Source of the DNA: Kordia jejudonensis
Lineage (GTDB): Bacteria; Bacteroidota; Bacteroidia; Flavobacteriales; Flavobacteriaceae
Direction of reading: 5' to 3'
DNA length: 64,000 nt
Assembly (NCBI RefSeq): GCF_001005315.1
Contig: NZ_LBMG01000031.1
Coordinates: forward strand, 1-64,000
Shown: piece by piece, positions 7,974 to 17,285 of the stretch
Numbering within the stretch: the stretch's first letter is position 1
Layout: the number at the start of each line of letters is the position of its first letter
Translations under genes and position numbers: made by a program
Notes under the pieces: model-generated
Database searches by the model: none
Told to the model about the DNA's origin: nothing
The model's input: only the letters and a program-made list of their open reading frames with translations

Positions 7974-8882
7974 ATGAAAACTTTAGACACTTTTATCTTT
8001 GGAAAATCTGCCAGCGTTAAAAAAGACATCGCTATCAAAATGATTGCTGTATTCGCTGTTGTCAATGTACTCGTAATTTTACCAGATTTATTCTATATTT
8101 TTGGAGAACAAAGATTACTGCAAGAAGCTGTAAATGAGCGTTATGTATTTTGGTATCAACCTGTATTAGGTTGGTTTTCAGATATCTTTTCATACATTGG
8201 ATTTACAGAAAATATGACTTTCTTATTCTTTTTATTCGTATATGGAATTAGCTTGTTTTGTTTATGGAGAAACTACAAAAGACCACTTTTTGCTGTCATA
8301 GCTTGGTTTATCCACTTCATGTTTGTAAACTCAACATACTTATTTTCGTATGGAGCAGATTACTTCGTTTCATTCATGCTATTCATAAACATTTTAATAT
8401 GTGCAGGATATCTATTTAATAAAGAAGCTCGCAAGCCACTATACAGTTACGTGATCCGATTTTTACAACTACATTTATGCTTGGTATATTTCTTTGCAGG
8501 AATAGGAAAAGCATTAGGAACCGATTGGTTAGATGGAAATGCCATTTGGATGGTTATCAACACGTACACATCTAGTAGTGTGGTGGAAAGCTCTATAGGA
8601 TTGGCAGCGTATCCAATAATTTTCAAACTATTAGCTTGGGGAACTGTGGCTTTAGAACTATGTCATCCTGTGTTAATATACATGAAGAAAACCAGAAAAG
8701 TGACACTTGTACTTGTCATTATGTTACATGCCGGAATTGGAATATTCATGCAATTTTACACGTTCGCAGTCGTAATGATTTTACTAAACCTAATTGCTTT
8801 TGGACACTATTTCAACTGGAAATCAGTACTTAGCAAAGAAGAAGAAACAACCAATTTAGCATTGGAAACGGCAGTAGCCTAA
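7974..8882 (+). CDS. HTTM-domain multipass membrane protein (SdpB / gamma-carboxylase-like)
   Basis: A 302-residue protein with about eight to nine predicted membrane segments. RFLQLHLCLVYFFAGIGKAL followed by GTDWLDGNAIW is the hallmark of the HTTM (horizontally transferred transmembrane) domain, shared with vitamin K-dependent gamma-glutamyl carboxylases and with bacterial SdpB. It lacks the long lumenal C-terminal part of true carboxylases, so carboxylase activity should not be assumed. The gene sits 5 bp after its probable partner and downstream of the duplicated exported peptides, with a DCC-type oxidoreductase, another frequent HTTM companion, at the end of the locus. Likely role: maturation of the exported peptide. 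Confidence 0.8.
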   Translation: MKTLDTFIFGKSASVKKDIAIKMIAVFAVVNVLVILPDLFYIFGEQRLLQEAVNERYVFWYQPVLGWFSDIFSYIGFTENMTFLFFLFVYGISLFCLWRNYKRPLFAVIAWFIHFMFVNSTYLFSYGADYFVSFMLFINILICAGYLFNKEARKPLYSYVIRFLQLHLCLVYFFAGIGKALGTDWLDGNAIWMVINTYTSSSVVESSIGLAAYPIIFKLLAWGTVALELCHPVLIYMKKTRKVTLVLVIMLHAGIGIFMQFYTFAVVMILLNLIAFGHYFNWKSVLSKEEETTNLALETAVA

Positions 8883-8892
8883 AAAAGTTTCT

Positions 8893-8931
8893 CAAAATAC
8901 ATTGCATTACTATGTATTTTGTTTATATTTG
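8893..8931 (+). promoter_or_regulatory. PadR promoter overlapped by a 10-bp palindrome (probable autoregulatory operator)
   Basis: CAAAATACAT (8893-8902) and ATGTATTTTG (8912-8921) form a perfect inverted repeat around TGCATTACT. A flavobacterial promoter fits exactly: TTG at 8902-8904, 19 bp, then TATATTTG at 8924-8931. The ATG of padR is at 8936, so the transcript would start at or within a base or two of the start codon and be leaderless. The palindrome covers the -33 box, which suits a repressor. A second copy, 18/20 identical in inverted orientation, lies at 9880-9899. Confidence 0.7.
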
Positions 8932-8935
8932 AAAT

Positions 8936-9271
8936 ATGAATTCTGAATTTGTTCAAAAATGGCAGTCACAGGTTAAAAAAGGAACCTTAGCATTTATTCT
9001 ATTGAATATCCTAAAAGACAATGAGTTTTACGGATATGAATTAATGGAACAAGTTCGAAAGTTCACAACCATAGAAATAGCGGAAGGCACACTATATCCT
9101 TTAATGAATCGATTAAAAAAAGAAGGATTGGTTACTTCTAAATGGGTAGAACAGGAATCTGGAATCCCACGGAAATATTACCAGCTCACAGAAACAGGTG
9201 TAGCAACATTATTAGAAATGCGCGTATATTGGCAAAATTTGGAAACATCAATTCAAAAGCTTTTAAAATAA
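8936..9271 (+). CDS. PadR-family transcriptional regulator
   Basis: A 111-residue winged-helix protein typical of PadR subfamily 2: FILLNILKDNEFYGYELMEQ is the recognition N-terminus, EGTLYPLMNRLKKEGLV is the signature of the family, and SGIPRKYYQLTETG forms the wing. PadR regulators of this size usually act as repressors controlling efflux or stress exporters. The palindrome over its own promoter and the second site before the downstream operon fit autoregulation and control of the barrel-GLPGLI-ABC-DCC genes. It is followed after 4 bp by the HAAS-type membrane protein, a common pairing. Confidence 0.92.
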   Translation: MNSEFVQKWQSQVKKGTLAFILLNILKDNEFYGYELMEQVRKFTTIEIAEGTLYPLMNRLKKEGLVTSKWVEQESGIPRKYYQLTETGVATLLEMRVYWQNLETSIQKLLK

Positions 9272-9275
9272 ACAG

Positions 9276-9863
9276 ATGAAAAATATTGAATTCAACGATA
9301 AATCAGCACAAAAAATATACGATAGTTACTTCAGAAGAATCCGTAGAACGATTGCTGTATTAGCTAAAAGTGATAGAGAAGATGTGTTGATGGAGTTCAA
9401 TAGCCACATATATGAAGGCTTACAAAATGAAGAAGAAGGTGCAGAAGTAGAAAAACTACTTAAAATTACCCAAGGTTTAGGCGATCCAGAAGAAGTGCTA
9501 AAACCTTTAGTAGCAGAGAAAAAATTACAACAAGCTACACGAACGTTCAACCCAATGCACATATTTCAGGCAATATTCCTGAATATTAAGAGCGGAATTG
9601 TATACTCAGTTTTTGCCATCTTATATATATGTTTATTTGGTTTTGGGATCTTAATGTTTTTAAAATTTACAAATCCTGATAGTACAGGATTGTTCCTAAA
9701 AAATGGCGAATTTGTAGCCTTAGGTTCATTAAAAACGTCCGATCCAGCAGTTACTGAAGTTTTAGGCAACTGGTTTGTACCAGTAATGTTCTTTAGCGCT
9801 TTGGTATTATATATCATTATAACGTTAATCTTAAAATTGACACGAAAGAAAAAAGAAGAATAA
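9276..9863 (+). CDS. HAAS/DUF1700-type membrane protein paired with PadR
   Basis: This 195-residue protein has a helical cytoplasmic N-terminus (residues 1-85; IRRTIAVLAKSDREDVLMEF, then GLGDPEEVLKPLVAEKK, typical of HAAS/DUF1700 proteins) and two membrane helices at about 105-130 and 167-187. In Bacteroidota and Firmicutes such genes commonly follow padR directly and are thought to transmit membrane or envelope state to the regulator. The 4-bp spacing indicates one transcript with padR. The palindrome-like site at 9880-9899 lies immediately after it. Confidence 0.75.
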   Translation: MKNIEFNDKSAQKIYDSYFRRIRRTIAVLAKSDREDVLMEFNSHIYEGLQNEEEGAEVEKLLKITQGLGDPEEVLKPLVAEKKLQQATRTFNPMHIFQAIFLNIKSGIVYSVFAILYICLFGFGILMFLKFTNPDSTGLFLKNGEFVALGSLKTSDPAVTEVLGNWFVPVMFFSALVLYIIITLILKLTRKKKEE

Positions 9864-9879
9864 CCTTTTTTTTACACCT

Positions 9880-9899
9880 ATACATAGCAATGCAAGGTA
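9880..9899 (+). promoter_or_regulatory. Second PadR-operator-like site
   Basis: ATACATAGCAATGCAAGGTA matches the reverse complement of 8898-8917 at 18 of 20 positions, including the non-palindromic centre. It lies 50 bp before the barrel-protein start at 9949, so the same PadR protein probably controls the downstream operon. Confidence 0.55.
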
Positions 9900-9948
9900 A
9901 GTAGTATACAACATCACATTGTTAGTCACAATAAAAAGCAAAACAAAA

Positions 9949-12567
9949 ATGTTACCAATAAAAATCAAACATATTACCCTCTTATTTCTCATGATGCTCT
10001 CAGGATTGTGCCTGGCACAATCCAAGAGTATCCAAGGAAAAGTAACCGATACACAAGGTGTACCTGTTGATGGTGCTGCGGTTGTACTATACAATGCAAA
10101 GAAAAGTATCATTACATATACTGTGACAAATGAGTTTGGAGCATATGCTTTAGAAGGTGACGTAAAAGAAAACTACATTTTAGAATTTACACACATATCC
10201 TTCTTGAAGCAATCAAAAACAATTACGGCCAACCAATTAACACAATCGCCAATTGTAATTGATGTAATGTTAGAAGAAAATACAGCTTCGTTAGATGAAG
10301 TCATCATCATCTCCACAAATGAAGTAAAAGATACCGTTCGTTTAGATCTTGATAAATTAAAATTATATGAAGATGATAATTTAAGAGACATCTTAAACAA
10401 AATTCCAAACTTCAGATTAAGTGACGACGGAACAATTATCTATAAAGGAAAAAGTATTGATAAAATACTCGTAAACAAAAAACCTTCTTTTGAATATCAA
10501 AACAGTATTGCGTTAGAAAGCATTGAAAAAAATATCATTGAAGGAATTAGTGTCATCAATAACTACAACGACGATTTCTCGTTAGATTTTGAAGAAAATG
10601 AAGAAAGTGTATTAAACATTGACACAAAAAACCAATCGCAAAGTATCATGAACGGTTCGCTTGAACTAAAAGCAGGATACCAAGATAAATATGAATTTAA
10701 AGGAAAAGGATTTTTATTCTCTAAAAACTTAAACGCGTTCTTAACCAATAACACAAACAACATTGGAAAAACAACGGTTACGGCTGGAGAAGTAAAGAAA
10801 TTATTCAGCGAAGGACAACCATTTTCAAGATACCAAGGTGAGACGCTTAGCGGATTGTTTGCAACGAATGAAAACTTACTAAAAGATTTTTATACAAGTA
10901 CCAACTTAACGCTTCGCAACCAATCGCAACGTTTAAAAACATCAGGTTTATTTTACTTCATTGCGCCAGACAGAGTGAATAGTATTGTTCAAAACACAAG
11001 TACTTTAGATAATGTTTCCTTACTAAACACACTTGATGAAACGCAGGCAAAAACAACGTCATTTTTAGGAGCTTTATCTGTAGCTTATAAAATTTCAAAC
11101 AAAACAATTGCTACGTATAACATCAACGCAAATTACATCAACAATAAAAACAATAGCGATGTGCGTAACGAATTGTTTGACAACGGAACGCCAAACGGAA
11201 TGAACACAACATTCGCTAACAATAGAAACAATATTTTCTCTTCAAACCATGTACTTTCTGTAAAAAGTAAATTGAAAAAGAATCTGATTTTAGAAACAAA
11301 AGCAGCATACTATCACGAAGGAACAAAGTTGTTAAACGATTACACCATCTCACAAAACAACAGCATTTTTGACACAGCAACACAACGCTACCGTTTTGAC
11401 AAAAATCAAGTATTGGGAAGTGTTGGACTCAAATACAAAGCGTCTGATCAGTTTATTTCTTTAATCTCAGCAACGTATCACAAAGAAAATGAGGAAATTA
11501 AAGACAGAAACTTAAACAATACGATGTTGATCAAAAGATCACAAGATAATTTCTTAGTAGACGTAGAAGTTACAGGAGAAGACATTGTAAAAGGATTGGA
11601 TTATGAAGTTTCTTTAGGATTGAATTCATTCACAAACAACTTAACGGTTGATCAAATTGAAGCTTCGGAAACGTTTATTCCTGTGGACCTTTGGGTAGAT
11701 TATGAAAACAGATTGAATCGTTATGCGGTAAGTTACACACGTACACGTACATTCAATGACATTGTCTTGGGAATCAACAGTATACAACCTTTCAATAGCA
11801 TTTGGAACGGAACAAACCTTTTTGCTTTAGGATTCAATACCTCAAACAACTTTCATGCAAGTTATGACTACGACAATCTGTTTGATGGAGAAATATTCTC
11901 AATATCAGCAACGTACAAAAACCAAAAAGATGTGGTGCGTAGAAACTTTGTAAGTCAAGCAAACGGAATTTCAGAATTCAACTTTTTCATTGCAGACAAA
12001 GCAACAGATTTTAAACTAAGCACATTTTACTCAAAAACGATATCTCCGTTGAAATATCCAACAAAAATAGATATCTCAGCAAGTTACAACCAAGTAGAAT
12101 ATCCAGCAATCATAGCACAACAAGAAGTGGATGTTGTTACAAAAACCATTGCGCCAGAATTACGCGTAGAAACCATTACGGACAACTTTGTAAACTTTAG
12201 CTTATCATCAAAAGTATCATTTAGCAGTGATGAAATTCAAAACACCACTTACGATGCTACATACACAAGAAACAGTGTTGCAGTATTGCTCAAAAACAAA
12301 CAATGGAAAGGGAACATTACATTTTTATATGACAACAATCACATAAACAATGTAACCTATTCAAGAAAGAACTTAAACCTAGGGTTATCATACACAAAAA
12401 ACAACATGGTTTTTAGTATGGAAGCGAGACACATTGGCGAGTTGTTATCATTCTTTGAAAACGATGCATACAATTCTCAATTCATCATAAGCAACGGTAT
12501 TACAAATACTATCGTAAACAACCAATCATTAAACTATATCATTTTCGGAATCAAATTTAAATTATAA
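9949..12567 (+). CDS. Outer-membrane beta-barrel protein, TonB-receptor-like with carboxypeptidase-regulatory-like domain
   Basis: I place the start at 9949 rather than 9919 because it gives a clean signal peptide (MLPIKIKHITLLFL... ending LAQ). The mature protein, about 850 residues, opens with a carboxypeptidase-regulatory-like fold (IQGKVTDTQGVPVDGAAVVL), then a plug-like region (SLDEVIIIS, later LRDILNKIPNFRLSDDGTII) and a long C-terminal barrel with alternating strands ending ..NYIIFGIKFKL. It resembles the large outer-membrane proteins that sit next to GLPGLI genes in Bacteroidota. A TonB box is not obvious. Its place in this locus, between regulator genes and an ABC-2 exporter, suggests an outer-membrane exit or entry for the locus product, but this is inference. 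Confidence 0.8.
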   Translation: MLPIKIKHITLLFLMMLSGLCLAQSKSIQGKVTDTQGVPVDGAAVVLYNAKKSIITYTVTNEFGAYALEGDVKENYILEFTHISFLKQSKTITANQLTQSPIVIDVMLEENTASLDEVIIISTNEVKDTVRLDLDKLKLYEDDNLRDILNKIPNFRLSDDGTIIYKGKSIDKILVNKKPSFEYQNSIALESIEKNIIEGISVINNYNDDFSLDFEENEESVLNIDTKNQSQSIMNGSLELKAGYQDKYEFKGKGFLFSKNLNAFLTNNTNNIGKTTVTAGEVKKLFSEGQPFSRYQGETLSGLFATNENLLKDFYTSTNLTLRNQSQRLKTSGLFYFIAPDRVNSIVQNTSTLDNVSLLNTLDETQAKTTSFLGALSVAYKISNKTIATYNINANYINNKNNSDVRNELFDNGTPNGMNTTFANNRNNIFSSNHVLSVKSKLKKNLILETKAAYYHEGTKLLNDYTISQNNSIFDTATQRYRFDKNQVLGSVGLKYKASDQFISLISATYHKENEEIKDRNLNNTMLIKRSQDNFLVDVEVTGEDIVKGLDYEVSLGLNSFTNNLTVDQIEASETFIPVDLWVDYENRLNRYAVSYTRTRTFNDIVLGINSIQPFNSIWNGTNLFALGFNTSNNFHASYDYDNLFDGEIFSISATYKNQKDVVRRNFVSQANGISEFNFFIADKATDFKLSTFYSKTISPLKYPTKIDISASYNQVEYPAIIAQQEVDVVTKTIAPELRVETITDNFVNFSLSSKVSFSSDEIQNTTYDATYTRNSVAVLLKNKQWKGNITFLYDNNHINNVTYSRKNLNLGLSYTKNNMVFSMEARHIGELLSFFENDAYNSQFIISNGITNTIVNNQSLNYIIFGIKFKL

Positions 12568-12594
12568 CATATAACCATTTTAAAACTCAATATC

Positions 12595-13323
12595 ATGAAA
12601 ACTATCAAAATTTTAATCGCAATTTTCTTCGTAAGTATCACAGTAAATGTTAACGCACAAACGAAAGACAAAAACATTTTAAAAGTAAACTACACAACAG
12701 GATGTGTATCTGATTTCCTAGTAGGAATGTTAAAAAAACAAATCAAAGATCCGGCGCAATTATCAAAAATGTTGACAATGATGGAAGGATACAAAGTACA
12801 CAGTAGCTTTTACCAAAACATCAAAACGAAAGAATCATTTTTTGTAATTGACTCTATCAGTGAAGTAGAAAAACTAAGCACGGCAGGATACACGTATTAC
12901 ACATACAAAAACGCTGCAGGAGATTTACAAGGAAAAGAAATCTTCATGGGAAAAAAGATCAACTTCGAAGGGAAAGTAAACGAATTGAAGTGGAACATTA
13001 CAGACGAGCAAAAAGAAATCAACGGATATCAGTGTAAAAAAGCTCACTTAGAAGGAAATCCAGCAATTTATGTTTGGTTTGCTCCAGAAATTCCAGTAAG
13101 TGGCGGACCATATGTATTTTACGGATTACCAGGATTGGTATTAGAATCTGACAACTACTTTGAATCAGTTAGTGCAACAACTATTGCATACGAAAGCAAA
13201 GAAGTATTTGAAAAGAAATTAGCAGAAGTAAAAGACAAAATCAGCACTAAAAAAGCGATCTCTTTAGCAGAAGTATTTGCTAAAAAAGAAAACTTCCAAC
13301 GTATGATTTTAAAAGGAAAATAA
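12595..13323 (+). CDS. GLPGLI family exported protein
   Basis: The 242-residue protein starts with a signal peptide (MKTIKILIAIFFVSITVNVN, cleavage after NAQ) and contains the family motif FYGLPGLVLES near residues 177-187, preceded by YVWFAPEIPVSGGPY. GLPGLI proteins are Bacteroidota-specific periplasmic or outer-membrane-associated proteins of unknown activity, usually encoded next to a barrel protein of the type found 27 bp upstream. Their pairing suggests a shared complex. The rest of the operon continues 42 bp downstream with an ABC transporter. Confidence 0.9.
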   Translation: MKTIKILIAIFFVSITVNVNAQTKDKNILKVNYTTGCVSDFLVGMLKKQIKDPAQLSKMLTMMEGYKVHSSFYQNIKTKESFFVIDSISEVEKLSTAGYTYYTYKNAAGDLQGKEIFMGKKINFEGKVNELKWNITDEQKEINGYQCKKAHLEGNPAIYVWFAPEIPVSGGPYVFYGLPGLVLESDNYFESVSATTIAYESKEVFEKKLAEVKDKISTKKAISLAEVFAKKENFQRMILKGK

Positions 13324-13365
13324 AAACAAAGAAAACACGGAATATTCACTTTAATACGAAACAAC

Positions 13366-14226
13366 ATGGAATTAGCTATCAACAATTTAACAAAAAAGTA
13401 CGGCTCAAAAAAGTTAGGATTGAGTGACTATTCAATCAACATAACTTCTGGAATCTTGGGCTTACTCGGGCCTAATGGAGCAGGAAAATCTACTTTAATC
13501 AAAATGATTTCCTCGATCAGTAAACCAACCAAAGGAAGTATTTCACTCAATGGAAATGATATCCTAAAATCGCCCAACTACATTCGTAAGATGTTAGGAT
13601 ATCTTCCACAAGATTTTGGCGTCTATCCAAACTTAAATGCCTTTGAATTTCTGTCGTATATGGCAGCAATGAAAGGTGTTGGTGGGAAAGGATTGCATAG
13701 AAGAATAGAAAAATTATTAATGGAAGTAAATCTTATAGAATCGGCAAACAATCAATTGGGAACCTATTCTGGCGGAATGATTCAGCGTATCGGAATTGCA
13801 CAAGCCTTGCTAAACGATCCGAAAGTGATCATTTTTGATGAACCAACCGTTGGACTCGATCCGGAAGAGCGTTTACGATTCAGAGATTTAATTTCAGATT
13901 TGGCAAATGATAGAATCATCATCTTATCATCGCACATCGTATCAGACATTGAGACCATTGCAGATGAGGTTGCCATTATGAAACAAGGAGAATTAATTGT
14001 AAAAAACTCGCAGGAAGACATCATACAACTCGCCGAAGGAAAAGTATATGAAACGACAGTGAGCAAATCTAACATTAATAACTTCAAAAGCTACCATACT
14101 GTGGTAAGCTCACACAGAACACAGGACAACTTTAGAGTGCGTTACATCTCTGAAAATCCTAATGTTGGCGCAGAAAATGTGACCGCAACCTTGGAAGATG
14201 CATATATCTATTTAACCAAAAACTAA
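13366..14226 (+). CDS. ABC-2 type exporter, ATP-binding subunit
   Basis: A 286-residue ATPase with Walker A GPNGAGKST (about residue 36), Q-loop YLPQDFGVYP, ABC signature SGGM before QRIGIAQAL, Walker B VIIFDEPTVGLDP and the switch His in LSSHIVSD. The subgroup is the DrrA/NatA-like ATPases that work with ABC-2 permeases in peptide, antibiotic or sodium export and in self-protection. It is 12 bp before its permease gene. In this locus it could export the product or confer immunity; PadR-regulated ABC exporters are often protective. Confidence 0.93.
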   Translation: MELAINNLTKKYGSKKLGLSDYSINITSGILGLLGPNGAGKSTLIKMISSISKPTKGSISLNGNDILKSPNYIRKMLGYLPQDFGVYPNLNAFEFLSYMAAMKGVGGKGLHRRIEKLLMEVNLIESANNQLGTYSGGMIQRIGIAQALLNDPKVIIFDEPTVGLDPEERLRFRDLISDLANDRIIILSSHIVSDIETIADEVAIMKQGELIVKNSQEDIIQLAEGKVYETTVSKSNINNFKSYHTVVSSHRTQDNFRVRYISENPNVGAENVTATLEDAYIYLTKN

Positions 14227-14238
14227 TACGTTACTACC

Positions 14239-15780
14239 ATGTTTCAATTCAAAAATATCATCAAAGGAAATTATTTACAGTATGTACGAAGCTATTCGTT
14301 TCTCATCACTGTAGCACTAAGTGTATACATTGCGTTTAGCTTTGTACCATCGCCAGAAGCCAACTATACTACAATCAGATTGGGTTCATTTACAGGAGAT
14401 TACAACACGGCTTGGATCGGTTTTGTTACGGCAATCATGTCAAGCACCATCCTATCATTGGTTGGTTTTTTCCTCATCAATGGAAGCATCCGAAGAGATA
14501 TTGAAACACGAATTGGACACATCATAGGAACGACACGCATATCGAATACGGCATACATTATCACAAAATTATTGAGTAATTTTTTAATACTATTCTCCAT
14601 ATTGGTTATTGTGGGAATAGTAAGTGTTATATTATCATTCCTTTACGGGAATGGACAACGTTTTCAGCTTTCCGATTTTGTATTGCCGTATACGATTATT
14701 ACCATACCAACACTATTTGTAGTAGCTAGTTTTTCGCTATTGCTAGAAATACTATTGCCTAAAAAAACAATCCTTCAATACGGAATCTTTTTAGTAGGAT
14801 TCTTCATGATACTCTTTGCATCTTCGCCAGAAAAACAAGGTCTTTTTGATGTATTTGGAATGCAATATCCAACTGCCGTTGTGAGCAACCAAATTCAGGC
14901 AATGCACGTTGGCGAAAACACCGAATTGGCTATTGGTTTCATCTCAGGAGGAAGAAACATAGACAAAGTGGTTACTGTGGAAAGTATTTCATTTACAACC
15001 GCATACATGCTCAATCGTTTATTTTGGGTAGGATTTGCATTTCTCTTAGCTATAGCAAGTTCACTATTCTTTCATAGATTTAACATCAAAGAACGATTAA
15101 CAACGCAACTAAAGCCGAAGCAAAAAACTAACGGAAAAAGTGCCGATTTCCAACTTGGAAACATCACAGAAACTCCCGAATTTTCTTCGCAACTATCGCC
15201 ATTAATTGGTGCAGAAATACTAATGCTTGTACGTAAAAGTCCAAAATGGCTTTGGGGAATTTCCTTTGGTTTAATGGTAGCAATGATATTTGTTCCAATC
15301 ACATTTGCACATCATTACATGTTGCCATTGCTATGGTTTTTACAAGTGGGTGTTTGGTCAGATTTGGTGACTAAAGATATCGCGTTCCGAACACACTATT
15401 TCACAGCTTCATCGTACCAACCTGTGCAGCGTTTATTTATCTCAAGAATCATTGCAGGCGTTTTCATTGCACTATTCATTGCAGCGCCGTTACTCGTACG
15501 ATACATTGTAGAACTAGACTTTCATACGCTACTAAACATAGTACTTGGAGCATTATTTATCATTCTATTGTCTGTATTTTTTGGAACACTGACAAAATCG
15601 AAAAAACTATTCGAAATTGTATTTTTCTTCCTCATTTACAGCAACATCAACCTAGTTTCAGTAACTGACTACTTCGGTGCAGTACACACATCATTCAGTT
15701 ACACAGGAATCATGGCAGTGTTAACGATAGGATTATTTACAGGATCATACTTCTTAAAAAAACTAAGTTATGACTACTAA
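14239..15780 (+). CDS. ABC-2 type permease subunit
   Basis: This 513-residue integral membrane protein has about twelve hydrophobic segments arranged in two halves separated by a soluble loop (about 285-325). That is roughly twice the size of a simple ABC-2 permease and fits a fused two-half permease. It follows its ATPase by 12 bp and overlaps the next gene by 11 bp, so the last three genes are translationally coupled. Substrate is unknown; the neighbourhood suggests the 66-aa peptides, a derived product, or toxin removal. Confidence 0.88.
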   Translation: MFQFKNIIKGNYLQYVRSYSFLITVALSVYIAFSFVPSPEANYTTIRLGSFTGDYNTAWIGFVTAIMSSTILSLVGFFLINGSIRRDIETRIGHIIGTTRISNTAYIITKLLSNFLILFSILVIVGIVSVILSFLYGNGQRFQLSDFVLPYTIITIPTLFVVASFSLLLEILLPKKTILQYGIFLVGFFMILFASSPEKQGLFDVFGMQYPTAVVSNQIQAMHVGENTELAIGFISGGRNIDKVVTVESISFTTAYMLNRLFWVGFAFLLAIASSLFFHRFNIKERLTTQLKPKQKTNGKSADFQLGNITETPEFSSQLSPLIGAEILMLVRKSPKWLWGISFGLMVAMIFVPITFAHHYMLPLLWFLQVGVWSDLVTKDIAFRTHYFTASSYQPVQRLFISRIIAGVFIALFIAAPLLVRYIVELDFHTLLNIVLGALFIILLSVFFGTLTKSKKLFEIVFFFLIYSNINLVSVTDYFGAVHTSFSYTGIMAVLTIGLFTGSYFLKKLSYDY

Positions 15781-16195
15781 AAAATTAGATGAATTGATCG
15801 AGGCTCACATCATTATCATTTTTGATGGTGTTTGCGGATTTTGTGATGCTTCGATTCAGTTCATCCTTAACCAAAACCCTTCAAAAGAAGTACGTTTTGT
15901 ATCGTTTCAATCAGAAACAGGACAGCAACTCATGGCAAAATTGAAACTTGAAATCAACTTAGATACCATTATTCTTGTAGAAAAAGGCATTGTGCATCAA
16001 AAAGCAAAAGCTTTCTTAGGAATTCTAAAACACGTAGAAAGTCCGTATCGGTTTGCGGGTTACTTTACGATAATTCCATCATTCATAAGCAATGTATTTT
16101 ATGATATAATCGCAACATACAGATATAAAATTATGGGAAAAGTTGAACAATGTCGCTTGCTTACACCAACGGAAAGAGCTTTCTTTTTGGAGTAA
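15770..16195 (+). CDS. DCC-type thiol-disulfide oxidoreductase
   Basis: A 141-residue protein whose N-terminus carries FDGVCGFCDASIQFIL, the DxxCxxC motif that defines the DCC1-like family, a thioredoxin-fold group. Family members often neighbour, or are fused to, HTTM proteins. That supports linking this gene to the HTTM gene 7 kb upstream in the same locus, although the 66-aa peptides themselves contain no Cys. It overlaps the permease gene by 11 bp. No signal peptide is seen, so it should act in the cytoplasm or at the inner membrane face. Confidence 0.88.
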   Translation: MTTKKLDELIEAHIIIIFDGVCGFCDASIQFILNQNPSKEVRFVSFQSETGQQLMAKLKLEINLDTIILVEKGIVHQKAKAFLGILKHVESPYRFAGYFTIIPSFISNVFYDIIATYRYKIMGKVEQCRLLTPTERAFFLE

Positions 16196-16389
16196 ACTAA
16201 TAAGTATCTCTATAGAATCTGTTTATTTGTTTTTGTTGATTTATGTATTTGAAACTACTAGCAATTCAATACATCATAAACTCTTCAACTCATGAACCTT
16301 TATACTAGTTCCTTTGGAAGCTAAAAGATCAAATTTTACACTAAATCGTCTTGATTCTATACTCTTGACTCTTAATTCTATTTCAAAAC

Positions 16390-16929
16390 CTACTTCAACT
16401 TATCCGCAAATAACTGTCGTAACTTCGTTAATTTTGGCGTAATCACATAACTGCAATAGCCTTGTTGCTGGTTTTCTCTATAATAATTTTGATGTTCCGC
16501 TTCCGCTTCATAAAACGTTTCTAACGGCGTAATTTCGGTAACAATAGGCGCATCATAATAATCAGCCATTTGCTGCAATACAACTTCCGCAATCTTACGT
16601 TGTTCGTCCGTATGATAAAAAATTGCCGAACGATATTGTGTGCCCACATCTGCTCCTTGACGATTTAACGTAGTAGGATCGTGTGTCGCCATAAACATGA
16701 TTAAAAGTTCTTCAAACGAAACCACATCAGCGTCAAATGTCAATTGAATCACTTCTGCATGACCTGTAAGTCCTGAACAAATTTCTCTATACGTAGGTTT
16801 TCCAGGAACGGTTCCGCCAGTATATCCTGAAACTACAGTTTCTACTCCTTTTACCTCTTGAAAAACGGCTTCTGTACACCAAAAACATCCGCCACCAATA
16901 GTTGCTGTTTGTATATTTTTATCTTTCAT
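16390..16929 (-). CDS. msrA: Peptide-methionine (S)-S-oxide reductase
   Basis: MsrA reduces methionine-S-sulfoxide in proteins. The signature GGGCFWC with catalytic Cys15 lies near the N-terminus, followed by VSGYTGGTVPGKPTYREICS, GHAEVIQLTFD, and THDPTTLNRQGADVGTQYRS, all family-typical. I choose the internal Met at 16929 because it leaves the usual short lead before the active site; an upstream Met at 16965 would add 12 residues. At 179 residues it is a normal length single-domain MsrA, without a fused MsrB. It is a lone gene converging on the peptide locus and is not evidently part of it. Confidence 0.95.
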   Translation of the reverse strand: MKDKNIQTATIGGGCFWCTEAVFQEVKGVETVVSGYTGGTVPGKPTYREICSGLTGHAEVIQLTFDADVVSFEELLIMFMATHDPTTLNRQGADVGTQYRSAIFYHTDEQRKIAEVVLQQMADYYDAPIVTEITPLETFYEAEAEHQNYYRENQQQGYCSYVITPKLTKLRQLFADKLK

Positions 16930-17285
16930 AAATGTACGCTTTTGTTCTTTTTTATAGCATGGCAAAGATACGCATAAAACAGATTATTTTATATCGTATA
17001 AAAATGCTTTTTCGATTGTATTAGTCGTAATACATACAAAACCTTATAGGAGTTAATTTTTGTGTTTTTTTAGGCTTATTTTAAAAAAAAGCATCTAAAT
17101 AGATACAAAAATACTGTCAGTATCGTCACAAAATAATGTTGTTTTTTGTAGTCTAAGCCTAACAAAATCAAGTAGCTTGACATAAGTTTGACAATTTTGA
17201 TTTCATTGGTCTATAAAAAACATTCATTCGTCGAAGGTTTGGTAGTTATTGTCTAATATATAGGGTTTTATATATCAGAGAATAG

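Noticed and set aside
7974-8882. Vitamin K-dependent gamma-glutamyl carboxylase
   Set aside because: Only the HTTM membrane domain is present; the lumenal catalytic extension of true carboxylases is missing, so only HTTM/SdpB-like is claimed.
16230-16300. Another PadR operator near ATGTATT...AATACAT after the DCC gene
   Set aside because: Only short AT-rich half-sites match; the conserved TGCATTACT centre is absent, and it looks like an imperfect hairpin between converging genes.
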